From contig NZ_JACOPG010000004.1 of the NCBI RefSeq assembly GCF_014287435.1, forward strand, positions 248,001 to 312,000: a stretch of DNA of 64,000 nt. Reading direction: 5' to 3'. The DNA comes from Roseburia lenta. GTDB taxonomy: Bacteria; Bacillota; Clostridia; Lachnospirales; Lachnospiraceae. A program made the position numbers and the translations under genes. Below, piece after piece: positions 33,560-42,083 of this stretch. Below the pieces are notes generated by a model. That model did no database searches. It was not told the origin of the DNA and saw only the letters and a program-made list of their open reading frames with translations. Positions within the stretch are counted from its first letter, which is position 1. Every line of letters begins with the position of its first letter.

Positions 33560-36013
33560 ATGAAGATCAGTAGGCTTTTACAAGAGGAAGAATTAAAACC
33601 GCAGATCGTGATCTCTGTCCGCAATCTCGTCGAATTTCTGATGAATGCAGGTGATATTGACGACCGGCATGGCGGGCAGATGCGCATGGAGGCTATGCAG
33701 GAAGGCAGCCGAATTCACCGCAAGATCCAGAGGCGGGCGGGAGCCGATTATCACGCAGAGATCCCGCTCAAGTTCATAGTCTCTTATGAGGAGTATGATC
33801 TTGCCATTGAGGGCAGAGCCGACGGCATTATTTATGAGGAAGGCTTGTTAGAAGAGACCAGCCGTTTTCTAGAAGATCCCCGGATGGATCTTGAAGAAGG
33901 GCAGGAAGAGGCAAAGCCGTCCGTTATGATCGACGAGATCAAGGGTGTCTATCTGGATGTGGAGCAGATGGCAGAGCCGAACGCCGTGCATCTGGCACAG
34001 GCAAAGTGCTATGCCTTTATTTTTGCAACCCAGCATGCCCTGCCTGCCATCGGCGTGCAGATGACCTATTGCAATTTGGATACGGAGGAGATTCGCAGAT
34101 TTCAGATGCATTATTCCTATGATGAGATCGAGGCTTGGTTTTTGGAACTCGTTGCTTCTTATAAAAAATGGTCGGATTTTTTATTTCACCACAAGATGAT
34201 TCGTCAGCAGTCCATCCGGGGTTTGGAATTCCCCTATGCCTACCGGCAGGGGCAAAAGAAACTGGTAACGGATGTCTACCGCAGTATCATGCGCGAAAAG
34301 ACCTTGTTTTTACAGGCACCGACAGGGACGGGCAAGACTCTGGCTACCATCTTTCCTGCCATACAGGCGATGGGGCAGAATATGGGAGACAAGATCTTTT
34401 ATCTGACTGCCAAAAATGCGACCGGTGTCGTGGCACACGATACCTTTCTTCTGATGGAAGAACAGGGCTATGAGGGAAAGACGGTCGTGATCACAGCCAA
34501 GGATAAGATGTGTCTTTTGGAGGAGAGATCCTGCAACCCGGACGACTGTCCTTACGCAAAAGGGCATTTTGACCGTGTCAACGATGCCGTCTATGACATT
34601 TTGCAGGAAGAAAATATGATGGATCGGGATTGCATTTTGCGCTGGGCAAAAGATAGACGGGTCTGTCCTTTTGAGTACAGTCTGGATATCGCATCCTGGG
34701 TCGATCATATCATCTGTGACTACAACTATGTCTTTGATCCAAATGTCTGTCTCAAACGCTTTTTTGCGGAGGGCATCCGGGGCGACTATCTTTTTCTGGT
34801 GGATGAGGCACACAATCTGGTCGAGCGTGCCAGAGACATGTATTCGGAGACTCTGGTCAAAGAAGACTTTCTTGCCATGAAAAAGAAGTTAAAGATCTAT
34901 GGTAAAAAACTGGAAAATACCTTGGAGCGCTGCAACAAGGAAATGCTTGTCTTAAAGCGGCAGTGTGAGAAACTGCTTGTCTTAGAGGAGATGGATTCCT
35001 TTTTGTTTGCCCTTTTCCTGGCGGCAGCGGCGATGGATGAGTTGCTGCAAAAAGAAGGAAATATCGTAGACCGTGACGAGGTCTTAGACTTTTATTTTAA
35101 GGTGCGCAATTTTGTCAACCTGTCCGATGATTTTGACGAGCACTATCGTATTTACTGTGATTATGATGAGAAAGGACAGTTCTGCCTGCATCTTTTTTGT
35201 GTGGATCCTTCCTATATGCTGCAAAAGCGGCTGGATCGGTCGCGCGCCTGTGTCTTTTTCTCGGCGACCCTGCTTCCCATCCGCTATTATAAGGAACTGT
35301 TGTGCTGTGATGATGATGTCTATGCCATTTATGCGGACTCTGTTTTTGAACAGGAAAAGCGGGCACTTTTGATCGGCAGGGATGTCAGCAGCCGCTATAC
35401 CAGGAGAACTTTTGCGGAATATCTGGCTTTTGCGGACTATATCGAAGCCATTGTGGAAAAGAAAAAGGGCAATTACATGGTTTTTTGTCCTTCCTATAAG
35501 ATGTTGGAGGAGATCAGCCAGAAGTTTATGGCAAAAAGTCTGGGCTCCTGTGACGTGATCTGCCAGCGCTCGGGCATGAGTGAGCAGGAGCGGGAAGATT
35601 TTCTGAAAGAATTTGAAGAAGTAAGAGAGCGTTCTTTCGTTGCTTTTTGCGTGATGGGAGGTGTCTTTTCGGAGGGGATCGACCTGACGGAGGAAAAATT
35701 GATCGGTGCTATCATTGTCGGTGTGGGGCTGCCCCAGATCGGGAATGAGCGGGAAGTCATGAAACAGTATTTTGAGGCGACCGGGAGAGACGGATTTTCC
35801 TTTGCCTACCTTTATCCGGGCATGAATAAGGTGATTCAGGCGGCAGGCCGCGTCATTCGGACAAAAAGTGACGAGGGCGTGATCGCCCTCTTAGATGAGC
35901 GTTTTACAAAAAGTGAATACAGGCAGACCTTTCCGCGGGAATGGAATGACGGAAAGATCTGCGATCGTCATACGGTTGGAGATCTAGTGGATGATTTTTG
36001 GCAAAAGAGATAA
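33560..36013 (+). CDS. XPD/DinG-like ATP-dependent DNA helicase with N-terminal PD-(D/E)XK nuclease
   Basis: 817 residues. Residues about 1-200 hold the RecB/Cas4-type nuclease motifs: H53, D88 (EGRADGI), E126-I-K128 and Q147-x3-Y151. The helicase part follows: Walker A APTGTGKT (254-261), Fe-S cysteine candidates C319, C326, C331, C370, the DEAH box (416-419), and C-terminal helicase motifs (FFSATLLPIRYY; GVFSEGIDL; QAAGRVIRT). This predicts a 5'-3' Fe-S helicase joined to a nuclease, for DNA repair or processing. The start is ATG 33560 with no ribosome site; a GTG at codon 18 is an alternative. It overlaps the convergent LysR gene by 30 bases. Confidence 0.88.
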   Translation: MKISRLLQEEELKPQIVISVRNLVEFLMNAGDIDDRHGGQMRMEAMQEGSRIHRKIQRRAGADYHAEIPLKFIVSYEEYDLAIEGRADGIIYEEGLLEETSRFLEDPRMDLEEGQEEAKPSVMIDEIKGVYLDVEQMAEPNAVHLAQAKCYAFIFATQHALPAIGVQMTYCNLDTEEIRRFQMHYSYDEIEAWFLELVASYKKWSDFLFHHKMIRQQSIRGLEFPYAYRQGQKKLVTDVYRSIMREKTLFLQAPTGTGKTLATIFPAIQAMGQNMGDKIFYLTAKNATGVVAHDTFLLMEEQGYEGKTVVITAKDKMCLLEERSCNPDDCPYAKGHFDRVNDAVYDILQEENMMDRDCILRWAKDRRVCPFEYSLDIASWVDHIICDYNYVFDPNVCLKRFFAEGIRGDYLFLVDEAHNLVERARDMYSETLVKEDFLAMKKKLKIYGKKLENTLERCNKEMLVLKRQCEKLLVLEEMDSFLFALFLAAAAMDELLQKEGNIVDRDEVLDFYFKVRNFVNLSDDFDEHYRIYCDYDEKGQFCLHLFCVDPSYMLQKRLDRSRACVFFSATLLPIRYYKELLCCDDDVYAIYADSVFEQEKRALLIGRDVSSRYTRRTFAEYLAFADYIEAIVEKKKGNYMVFCPSYKMLEEISQKFMAKSLGSCDVICQRSGMSEQEREDFLKEFEEVRERSFVAFCVMGGVFSEGIDLTEEKLIGAIIVGVGLPQIGNEREVMKQYFEATGRDGFSFAYLYPGMNKVIQAAGRVIRTKSDEGVIALLDERFTKSEYRQTFPREWNDGKICDRHTVGDLVDDFWQKR

Positions 36014-36874
36014 AAAGGCTTCTGCTGAGGCGCCGAGAGGCAGGGACGGATGTGTCGCTGCGACCAGGCTTCTTGGTGGAAGTTTTTCTTTTGTAGAAAC
36101 AACGGTCAGATCCCTTGAGGAATGTTTGATGCAGTAGTCCGGGATAAAGGCAATGCCAAGACCGATGCGCGCCAGGTCGATCAAAAGATCATTGGAATAC
36201 AACTGAAAAGCCGGTACCAGATCCAGACGATGTTCCAAAAAGATCTGGTGGAGATATTCACTGGTCGTAGAATTTTTATCCAGCATCAGGATAGGCAGAC
36301 CGGAGATCTCCTTGAAAGTCATTTCCTTGGTGACCTGCGGAAAATGTGTGGGATTGGCGATGAACACATCCTGAAAGGTTGTCAGGGTCTGGGTGATATA
36401 AGAAGTATTCATGCGGGAGTTGGGATGGTTGGTGATGATGATGTCAACCTTTCCCTGCTCCAAGAGGTCGACGCAGGACTTGCTTGTCGCATTGGTGATG
36501 CGGATGGGTACATCCGGGTAGAGTTCGTGGAACTTTTGGATATAAGGCACCAGAAAATAGCGGCAGATGGTATCGCTGGCGCTGATGTGGAGTTGTCCCA
36601 ATCTGGTGTCGTTGACATTCTGGATCTGTTCTTCGCCGCGGCGTATAAGGTTCATGGCTGGTTCGATGTGCTGTAAGAGCAGTTCACCGGCAGGGGTCAG
36701 TTGGACTTTTTTGGTGCTGCGGATAAAGAGGGGCTGACCGATCTTTTTCTCCAAAGTCTTGATCGACTGCGATACGGCGGACTGGGAAATGAAAAGCTGC
36801 TTGCTCGCCTCGGAGAAACTGAGGGAAGATGCAACATGGTAAAATACTTTGTATAGTTCGTAATTGATATCCAT
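35984..36874 (-). CDS. LysR-family transcriptional regulator
   Basis: 296 residues. Winged helix-turn-helix (YELYKVFYHVASSLSFSEAS; ISQSAVSQSIKTLEKKIG), then a periplasmic-binding-like effector domain (LHISASDTICRYFLVPYI; GLGIAFIPDYCI). The start is the ATG at 36874 with AAAGGAAA upstream; the longer frame to 36931 has no site. Divergent from purL over 205 bases and convergent with the helicase gene (30-base overlap of 3' ends). The target is unknown; purL regulation is possible from position only. Confidence 0.92.
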   Translation of the reverse strand: MDINYELYKVFYHVASSLSFSEASKQLFISQSAVSQSIKTLEKKIGQPLFIRSTKKVQLTPAGELLLQHIEPAMNLIRRGEEQIQNVNDTRLGQLHISASDTICRYFLVPYIQKFHELYPDVPIRITNATSKSCVDLLEQGKVDIIITNHPNSRMNTSYITQTLTTFQDVFIANPTHFPQVTKEMTFKEISGLPILMLDKNSTTSEYLHQIFLEHRLDLVPAFQLYSNDLLIDLARIGLGIAFIPDYCIKHSSRDLTVVSTKEKLPPRSLVAATHPSLPLGASAEAFLSLLPKIIH

Positions 36875-37011
36875 AAGGTTTCCTTTCTTTTTTTGTAACG
36901 CAATGTTATCATTCATATTATATAAGCACAAATAATAGCAGTCAAGGATATAGATAAGATTTACTAATATATCTGATTAGGGATAATAATTATGTGCAGG
37001 TCAGCGCGATG

Positions 37012-37020
37012 TGCTATACT
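37012..37020 (+). promoter_or_regulatory. Extended -10 promoter of purL
   Basis: TGC-TATACT, an extended -10, about 60 bases before the purL start; the -35 is weak. No purine riboswitch fold was recognised in the leader. Confidence 0.45.
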
Positions 37021-37079
37021 ATGGGTAAATGTGATAGGGCATATCCTATGTCCAAGTGAGTGAAAGATGGAGGTATAGC

Positions 37080-40000
37080 ATGGGAAACGTAAGAAGAGTT
37101 TATGCAGAGAAGAAACCCCAGTATGCAGTGGCAGCAAAGTCACTTTACAGTGAGATCAAGAGTTATCTTGGCATTACTACGGTAACAGGCGTCCGCGTCC
37201 TGATCCGTTACGATATTGAAAATATTTCGGAGGACACTTACAAGAAGGCATTAAAGACCGTTTTTTGTGAACTTCCGGTCGATGATTATTACGAAGAAGA
37301 ATTTGCTTATGAAGGCAGGACGTTCAGCGTGGAATTTTTGCCGGGACAGTTCGATCAGAGAGCGGATTCCGCAGAGCAGTGCGTCAAGTTGTTAAAGGAA
37401 GATGAAGATGTCATCATCCGTTCCGCAACCACCTATGTCATTGAAGGCCAGATCACAGACGAGCAGTTTGAAGCCATCAAGAAGCACTGCATCAATCCGG
37501 TAGACTCCAGAGAGACCGGTATGGATAAGCCTGAGACTCTGACCGATCATTTTGAAGATCCGGCAGATGTTGCCATCTTTGATGGCTTTAGCAGCATGCC
37601 GGAAAAGGAATTAAAAGATCTCTATGATTCTCTTGGACTTGCCATGACCTTCAAGGATTTCTTACATATCCAGAAGTATTTCGCTCAGGATGAAAAGCGC
37701 GATCCTTCCATGACAGAGATCCGCGTGTTGGATACCTACTGGTCAGACCATTGCCGTCATACGACATTCTCTACCGAGTTAAAGAATGTTACCTTTGAGG
37801 ACGGTTATTATCGTGCCCCAATCGAAGATTCTTACAATGATTATTTGGATAATTTCAAGATCCTTTACAAGGACCGTGATGATAAGTTTGTCTGCCTCAT
37901 GGATCTGGCTCTGCTTGCCATGAAAAAGTTAAAAAAGGACGGCAAGTTGGACGATCAGGAAGAATCTGACGAGATCAATGCATGCTCTATCGTTGTGCCG
38001 GTAGAGGTTGACGGCAAGACAGAAGAATGGCTTGTCAATTTCAAAAATGAGACCCACAACCATCCGACCGAGATTGAGCCATTTGGTGGTGCGGCTACCT
38101 GTCTGGGTGGTGCTATCCGTGATCCGCTTTCCGGACGTACTTATGTATATCAGGCTATGCGTGTGACCGGTGCTGCAGATCCGACCGTATCCGTCAAGGA
38201 TACCATGGAAGGCAAACTCCCACAGAAGAAACTGGTGCGTGAGGCAGCCCATGGCTATTCTTCTTACGGTAACCAGATCGGTCTGGCAACCGGATATGTC
38301 AAAGAAGTATATCATCCGAATTATGTGGCAAAACGTATGGAGATCGGTGCCGTTATGGGGGCTGCTCCAAGACGTGCCGTGCAGAGATTAAATTCTGATC
38401 CGGGCGACCGCATCATCTTGCTTGGCGGAAGAACCGGACGTGACGGAATCGGTGGTGCGACAGGATCTTCCAAGGCACACAACACCCAGTCTACCGCAGT
38501 CTGTGGTGCCGAAGTACAAAAGGGAAATGCACCGACAGAGCGTAAGATCCAGAGACTTTTCCGTCGTGAAGAAGTAAGTTATATCATCAAAAAATGTAAT
38601 GACTTTGGTGCAGGCGGTGTGTCCGTAGCCATCGGTGAGTTGGCAGACGGATTGCGCGTACAGTTGGACAAGGTGCCAAAGAAATACGCTGGTCTGGATG
38701 GAACAGAACTTGCCATTTCTGAGTCTCAGGAACGTATGGCAGTGGTTGTTGCACCGGAAAATGTTGACCAGTTCTTAGCATATGCCAAGGAAGAAAACTT
38801 AGAGGCAGTCGAAGTTGCCATCGTTACCGAAGAACCGCGTCTGATCTTGGAGTGGAGAGGCAAGGAAATCGTCAACTTAAAGAGATCTTTCTTAGATACC
38901 AACGGCGCACATCAGGAGACAGATGTCGCAGTGGAAATGCCGGTAAAAGAGGACAATTATTTCCATACCTATGCAGTTGAGGGCGTTGCAGATGCTCTGG
39001 CTGTAGGCGATGTGAAAAAAGCCTGGGAGACTACTTTATCTGACCTGAATGTATGCTCACAAAAGGGCTTAGTGGAAATGTTCGATGGTTCCATCGGGGC
39101 AGGCAGTGTCTATATGCCATATGGCGGACGCTACCAGTTGACCGAGACCCAGTCTATGGTTGCCAAACTTCCGGTAGCCGAAGGCAAGTGCGATACCGTT
39201 ACCATGATGGCATACGGCTTTGATCCATATCTGTCTTCCTGGAGCCCATATCACGGATCATCCTTTGCCGTACTCGAATCTGTTGCCCGTATCGTAGCTG
39301 CAGGTGGTGATTACAGCAAGATCCGCTTTACTTTCCAGGAGTACTTCCGTAGAATGTCTGAAGATCCAAAGAGATGGAGCCAGCCATTCGCAGCCTTGCT
39401 TGGTGCTTATCAGGCACAGATGAAATTCGGACTGCCGTCCATCGGTGGAAAGGATTCCATGTCAGGATCCTTCAATGAGATCGATGTACCGCCTACACTG
39501 GTTTCTTTTGCGGTTGATATTGCAAAAGAGGGCGACATCATCACACCGGAATTAAAGAAGACAGGCCATGCTTTGGTATTCTTCCGTGCAAAACGTGATG
39601 CTTATGATCTGCCGGATTATGATCAGGTCATGAAGTTATATGATGTCATCCACAGCTTGATCCAAAAGGGAGCCATCGTATCTGCTTATGCACCGGATGC
39701 AAGTGGTCTGGCAGCAGCACTTTCTAAGATGGCATTTGGTAATAAACTGGGTGTGACGATCGCAGATAGCGTAGCAGCAGAAGAACTTTTTGCAAACTGC
39801 ATGGGCTCTATCGTAGCCGAAGTAAACGGCGCGGATACCACGGTCATCCTTGATGCCATGGAGGCGGCAGGACTTGGTCATGACGTAAGCGTGATCGGAT
39901 CTGTAAATGATAGCCGGAACTTTATATATAAAGACATGAGCCTTTCTATAGAAGAGGCTTTAAAAGACTGGGTGACACCACTGGAAAAGGTATTCCCGAC

Positions 40001-40880
40001 CAGAGCCACAGAGGACAAAGATCCTGTTGATACCGGATTGTATCAGGCAAAAGAGATCTATGTATGTAAGAATAAAGTGGCAAAGCCTAAGGTATTTATT
40101 CCGGTATTCCCGGGTACCAACTGTGAATATGACAGTGCAAAGGCATTTGAGCGTGCCGGTGCAGAACCGATCGTCAAGGTATTCAAGAACCAGTCAGCCG
40201 AGGACATCCGTGATTCGGTCGAGGTATTTGCAAAGGCGATCGATCAGGCACAGATGATCATGTTCCCGGGCGGATTTTCCGCAGGTGATGAGCCGGAGGG
40301 AAGTGCTAAGTTCTTTGCAACTGCTTTCCGTAACGAAAAGATGAAAGAAGCCGTTATGGATCTTTTGAACAACCGTGACGGACTTGCCCTTGGTATCTGT
40401 AATGGTTTCCAGGCACTCATCAAATTGGGACTTGTGCCATATGGTCAGATTCATACCCAGCAGGCAGATGCACCGACCCTGACTTACAATACGATCGGAC
40501 GCCACATTTCCAAGATGGTCTACACCAAGGTGGTATCTGACAAGTCACCATGGCTGGCACAGGCTACGCTGGGACAGACTTATTGCAATCCGGCATCCCA
40601 CGGAGAGGGACGTTTCGTTGCAAGCAAGGAATGGTTGGACAAATTGTTTGCAAACGGTCAGGTCGCAACTCAGTATGTGGACGAGGCAGGCAATCCGACC
40701 ATGGATGAGGAGTGGAATGTCAACGGTTCTTATATGGCGATCGAAGGCATCACCAGCCCGGATGGACGTGTGCTTGGTAAGATGGCACATTCTGAAAGAC
40801 GCGGAGAATCCGTTGCCATCAATATCTATGGCGAGCAGGATATGAAGATCTTTGAATCCGGTGTCGCATATTTTAAATAA
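37080..40880 (+). CDS. purL: Phosphoribosylformylglycinamidine synthase, single-chain PurL-PurQ fusion
   Basis: 1266 residues, the long form in which synthetase and glutaminase are one chain. Converts FGAR, glutamine and ATP to FGAM in purine synthesis. Seen: the N-terminal PurS-like part, DTYWSDHCRHTTF, NETHNHPTEIEPFGGAATCLGG, FGAGGVSVAIGELADG, GLPSIGGKDSMSG, and the C-terminal class I glutaminase (FPGTNCEYDSAKAFERAGA; FPGGFSAGDEPEGSAK; catalytic Cys in ICNGFQAL; His in HGEGRF). The ATG at 37080 has TGGAGG six bases upstream. No other pur genes are adjacent. Confidence 0.97.
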   Translation: MGNVRRVYAEKKPQYAVAAKSLYSEIKSYLGITTVTGVRVLIRYDIENISEDTYKKALKTVFCELPVDDYYEEEFAYEGRTFSVEFLPGQFDQRADSAEQCVKLLKEDEDVIIRSATTYVIEGQITDEQFEAIKKHCINPVDSRETGMDKPETLTDHFEDPADVAIFDGFSSMPEKELKDLYDSLGLAMTFKDFLHIQKYFAQDEKRDPSMTEIRVLDTYWSDHCRHTTFSTELKNVTFEDGYYRAPIEDSYNDYLDNFKILYKDRDDKFVCLMDLALLAMKKLKKDGKLDDQEESDEINACSIVVPVEVDGKTEEWLVNFKNETHNHPTEIEPFGGAATCLGGAIRDPLSGRTYVYQAMRVTGAADPTVSVKDTMEGKLPQKKLVREAAHGYSSYGNQIGLATGYVKEVYHPNYVAKRMEIGAVMGAAPRRAVQRLNSDPGDRIILLGGRTGRDGIGGATGSSKAHNTQSTAVCGAEVQKGNAPTERKIQRLFRREEVSYIIKKCNDFGAGGVSVAIGELADGLRVQLDKVPKKYAGLDGTELAISESQERMAVVVAPENVDQFLAYAKEENLEAVEVAIVTEEPRLILEWRGKEIVNLKRSFLDTNGAHQETDVAVEMPVKEDNYFHTYAVEGVADALAVGDVKKAWETTLSDLNVCSQKGLVEMFDGSIGAGSVYMPYGGRYQLTETQSMVAKLPVAEGKCDTVTMMAYGFDPYLSSWSPYHGSSFAVLESVARIVAAGGDYSKIRFTFQEYFRRMSEDPKRWSQPFAALLGAYQAQMKFGLPSIGGKDSMSGSFNEIDVPPTLVSFAVDIAKEGDIITPELKKTGHALVFFRAKRDAYDLPDYDQVMKLYDVIHSLIQKGAIVSAYAPDASGLAAALSKMAFGNKLGVTIADSVAAEELFANCMGSIVAEVNGADTTVILDAMEAAGLGHDVSVIGSVNDSRNFIYKDMSLSIEEALKDWVTPLEKVFPTRATEDKDPVDTGLYQAKEIYVCKNKVAKPKVFIPVFPGTNCEYDSAKAFERAGAEPIVKVFKNQSAEDIRDSVEVFAKAIDQAQMIMFPGGFSAGDEPEGSAKFFATAFRNEKMKEAVMDLLNNRDGLALGICNGFQALIKLGLVPYGQIHTQQADAPTLTYNTIGRHISKMVYTKVVSDKSPWLAQATLGQTYCNPASHGEGRFVASKEWLDKLFANGQVATQYVDEAGNPTMDEEWNVNGSYMAIEGITSPDGRVLGKMAHSERRGESVAINIYGEQDMKIFESGVAYFK

Positions 40881-40892
40881 TAGAAAAATGAG

Positions 40893-40923
40893 AGAGCCTT
40901 TTATCTTTTTGATAGAAGGCTCT
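40893..40923 (+). other. Hairpin after purL, weak terminator candidate
   Basis: AGAGCCTTTTATC / GATAGAAGGCTCT stem with a T-rich loop, 12 bases past the purL stop. It is followed by TGCAAT rather than a T run, so termination is doubtful. Confidence 0.4.
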
Positions 40924-41012
40924 TGCAATATAGAAAATCATGTGATAACATACTATAAGTTTAGGCATTTTTAAAATTTAACATGTAGAATTTCGAAAGG
41001 ACAGGGCAAAAG

Positions 41013-42083
41013 ATGAGAGCATTTCTTATTCTGGAAGATGGCACTGTGTTCGCCGGTGAGAGCATCGGATCGACACGCGAAGTCATCAGTGAAATCGTAT
41101 TTAATACATCCATGACTGGATATCTGGAAGTTTTGACAGATCCTTCCTATGCCGGACAGGCAGTCGTTATGACATATCCTTTGATCGGCAATTATGGCAT
41201 TACACCGGACATGGAGTCAGAAAGACCGTGGGTGGACGGATATATCGTCCGCGAACTCAGCCGTATCCCAAGCAACTTCCGTTGTGAGGGGACCATTCAG
41301 GATTTCCTGAAAGAACATGACATCCCGGGAATCTGTGGTATTGATACGAGAGCACTTACCAAGATCTTGCGTGACAAGGGAACCATGAATGGCATGATCA
41401 CGACCAACGAGGATTACGATCTGGATGAGATTTTACCAAGACTTGCGGCATATACCACAGGTGATGTGGTATCCAAGGTCACATGTGCTGCACCAAAGGT
41501 TTTGCCGGGTGACGGCAAGCGGGTGGCACTTTTAGATCTGGGAGCCAAGAGAAATATTGCCAAGTCCTTAAATGATAGAGGATGCGAAGTGACCATCTAT
41601 CCGGCAGATACACCGGCAGAGACCATCTTGGCAGGCAATCCGGACGGCATCATGCTCAGCAACGGACCTGGGGATCCAAAGGAATGTACAGAGGTCATCA
41701 AGGAGATCAAGAAGTTATATGACTCGGACGTACCGATCTTTGCCATCTGTCTGGGACATCAGCTCATGGCACTTGCGACCGGCGCGGATACCCACAAGAT
41801 GAAATACGGACACCGTGGCGGCAACCATCCGGTCAAGGATCTTTCCACCGGACGTGTCTATATCTCCTCACAGAACCATGGTTATGTGGTTGATGTCGAC
41901 AAGTTGGATCCGTCCATTGCGACACCGGCATTTGTCAATGTCAATGATGGCACAAATGAGGGATTAAAATATACAGGAAAGAATATCTTTACGGTACAGT
42001 TCCATCCTGAAGCTTGCCCTGGCCCACAGGATAGTGGATATTTGTTTGACCGTTTTATTGAAATGATGGGAGGTGACCAGTAA
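41013..42083 (+). CDS. carA: Carbamoyl-phosphate synthase small subunit
   Basis: 356 residues. Glutaminase subunit supplying ammonia to CarB. N-terminal CarA domain (LILEDGTVFAGES, VFNTSMTGYLEVLTDPSYAGQ) and C-terminal glutaminase: NGPGDPKEC, catalytic Cys in FAICLGHQLMAL, and His/Glu in VQFHPEACPGP. Starts at ATG 41013 after AAAGGACAGGG. Its stop overlaps the carB start (TAATG), showing translational coupling. No PyrR attenuator was recognised in the 40924-41012 leader. Confidence 0.97.
   Translation: MRAFLILEDGTVFAGESIGSTREVISEIVFNTSMTGYLEVLTDPSYAGQAVVMTYPLIGNYGITPDMESERPWVDGYIVRELSRIPSNFRCEGTIQDFLKEHDIPGICGIDTRALTKILRDKGTMNGMITTNEDYDLDEILPRLAAYTTGDVVSKVTCAAPKVLPGDGKRVALLDLGAKRNIAKSLNDRGCEVTIYPADTPAETILAGNPDGIMLSNGPGDPKECTEVIKEIKKLYDSDVPIFAICLGHQLMALATGADTHKMKYGHRGGNHPVKDLSTGRVYISSQNHGYVVDVDKLDPSIATPAFVNVNDGTNEGLKYTGKNIFTVQFHPEACPGPQDSGYLFDRFIEMMGGDQ

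Noticed and set aside
40893..40923. Strong terminator after purL
   Set aside because: The hairpin lacks a T run after the stem; kept only as a weak hairpin feature.
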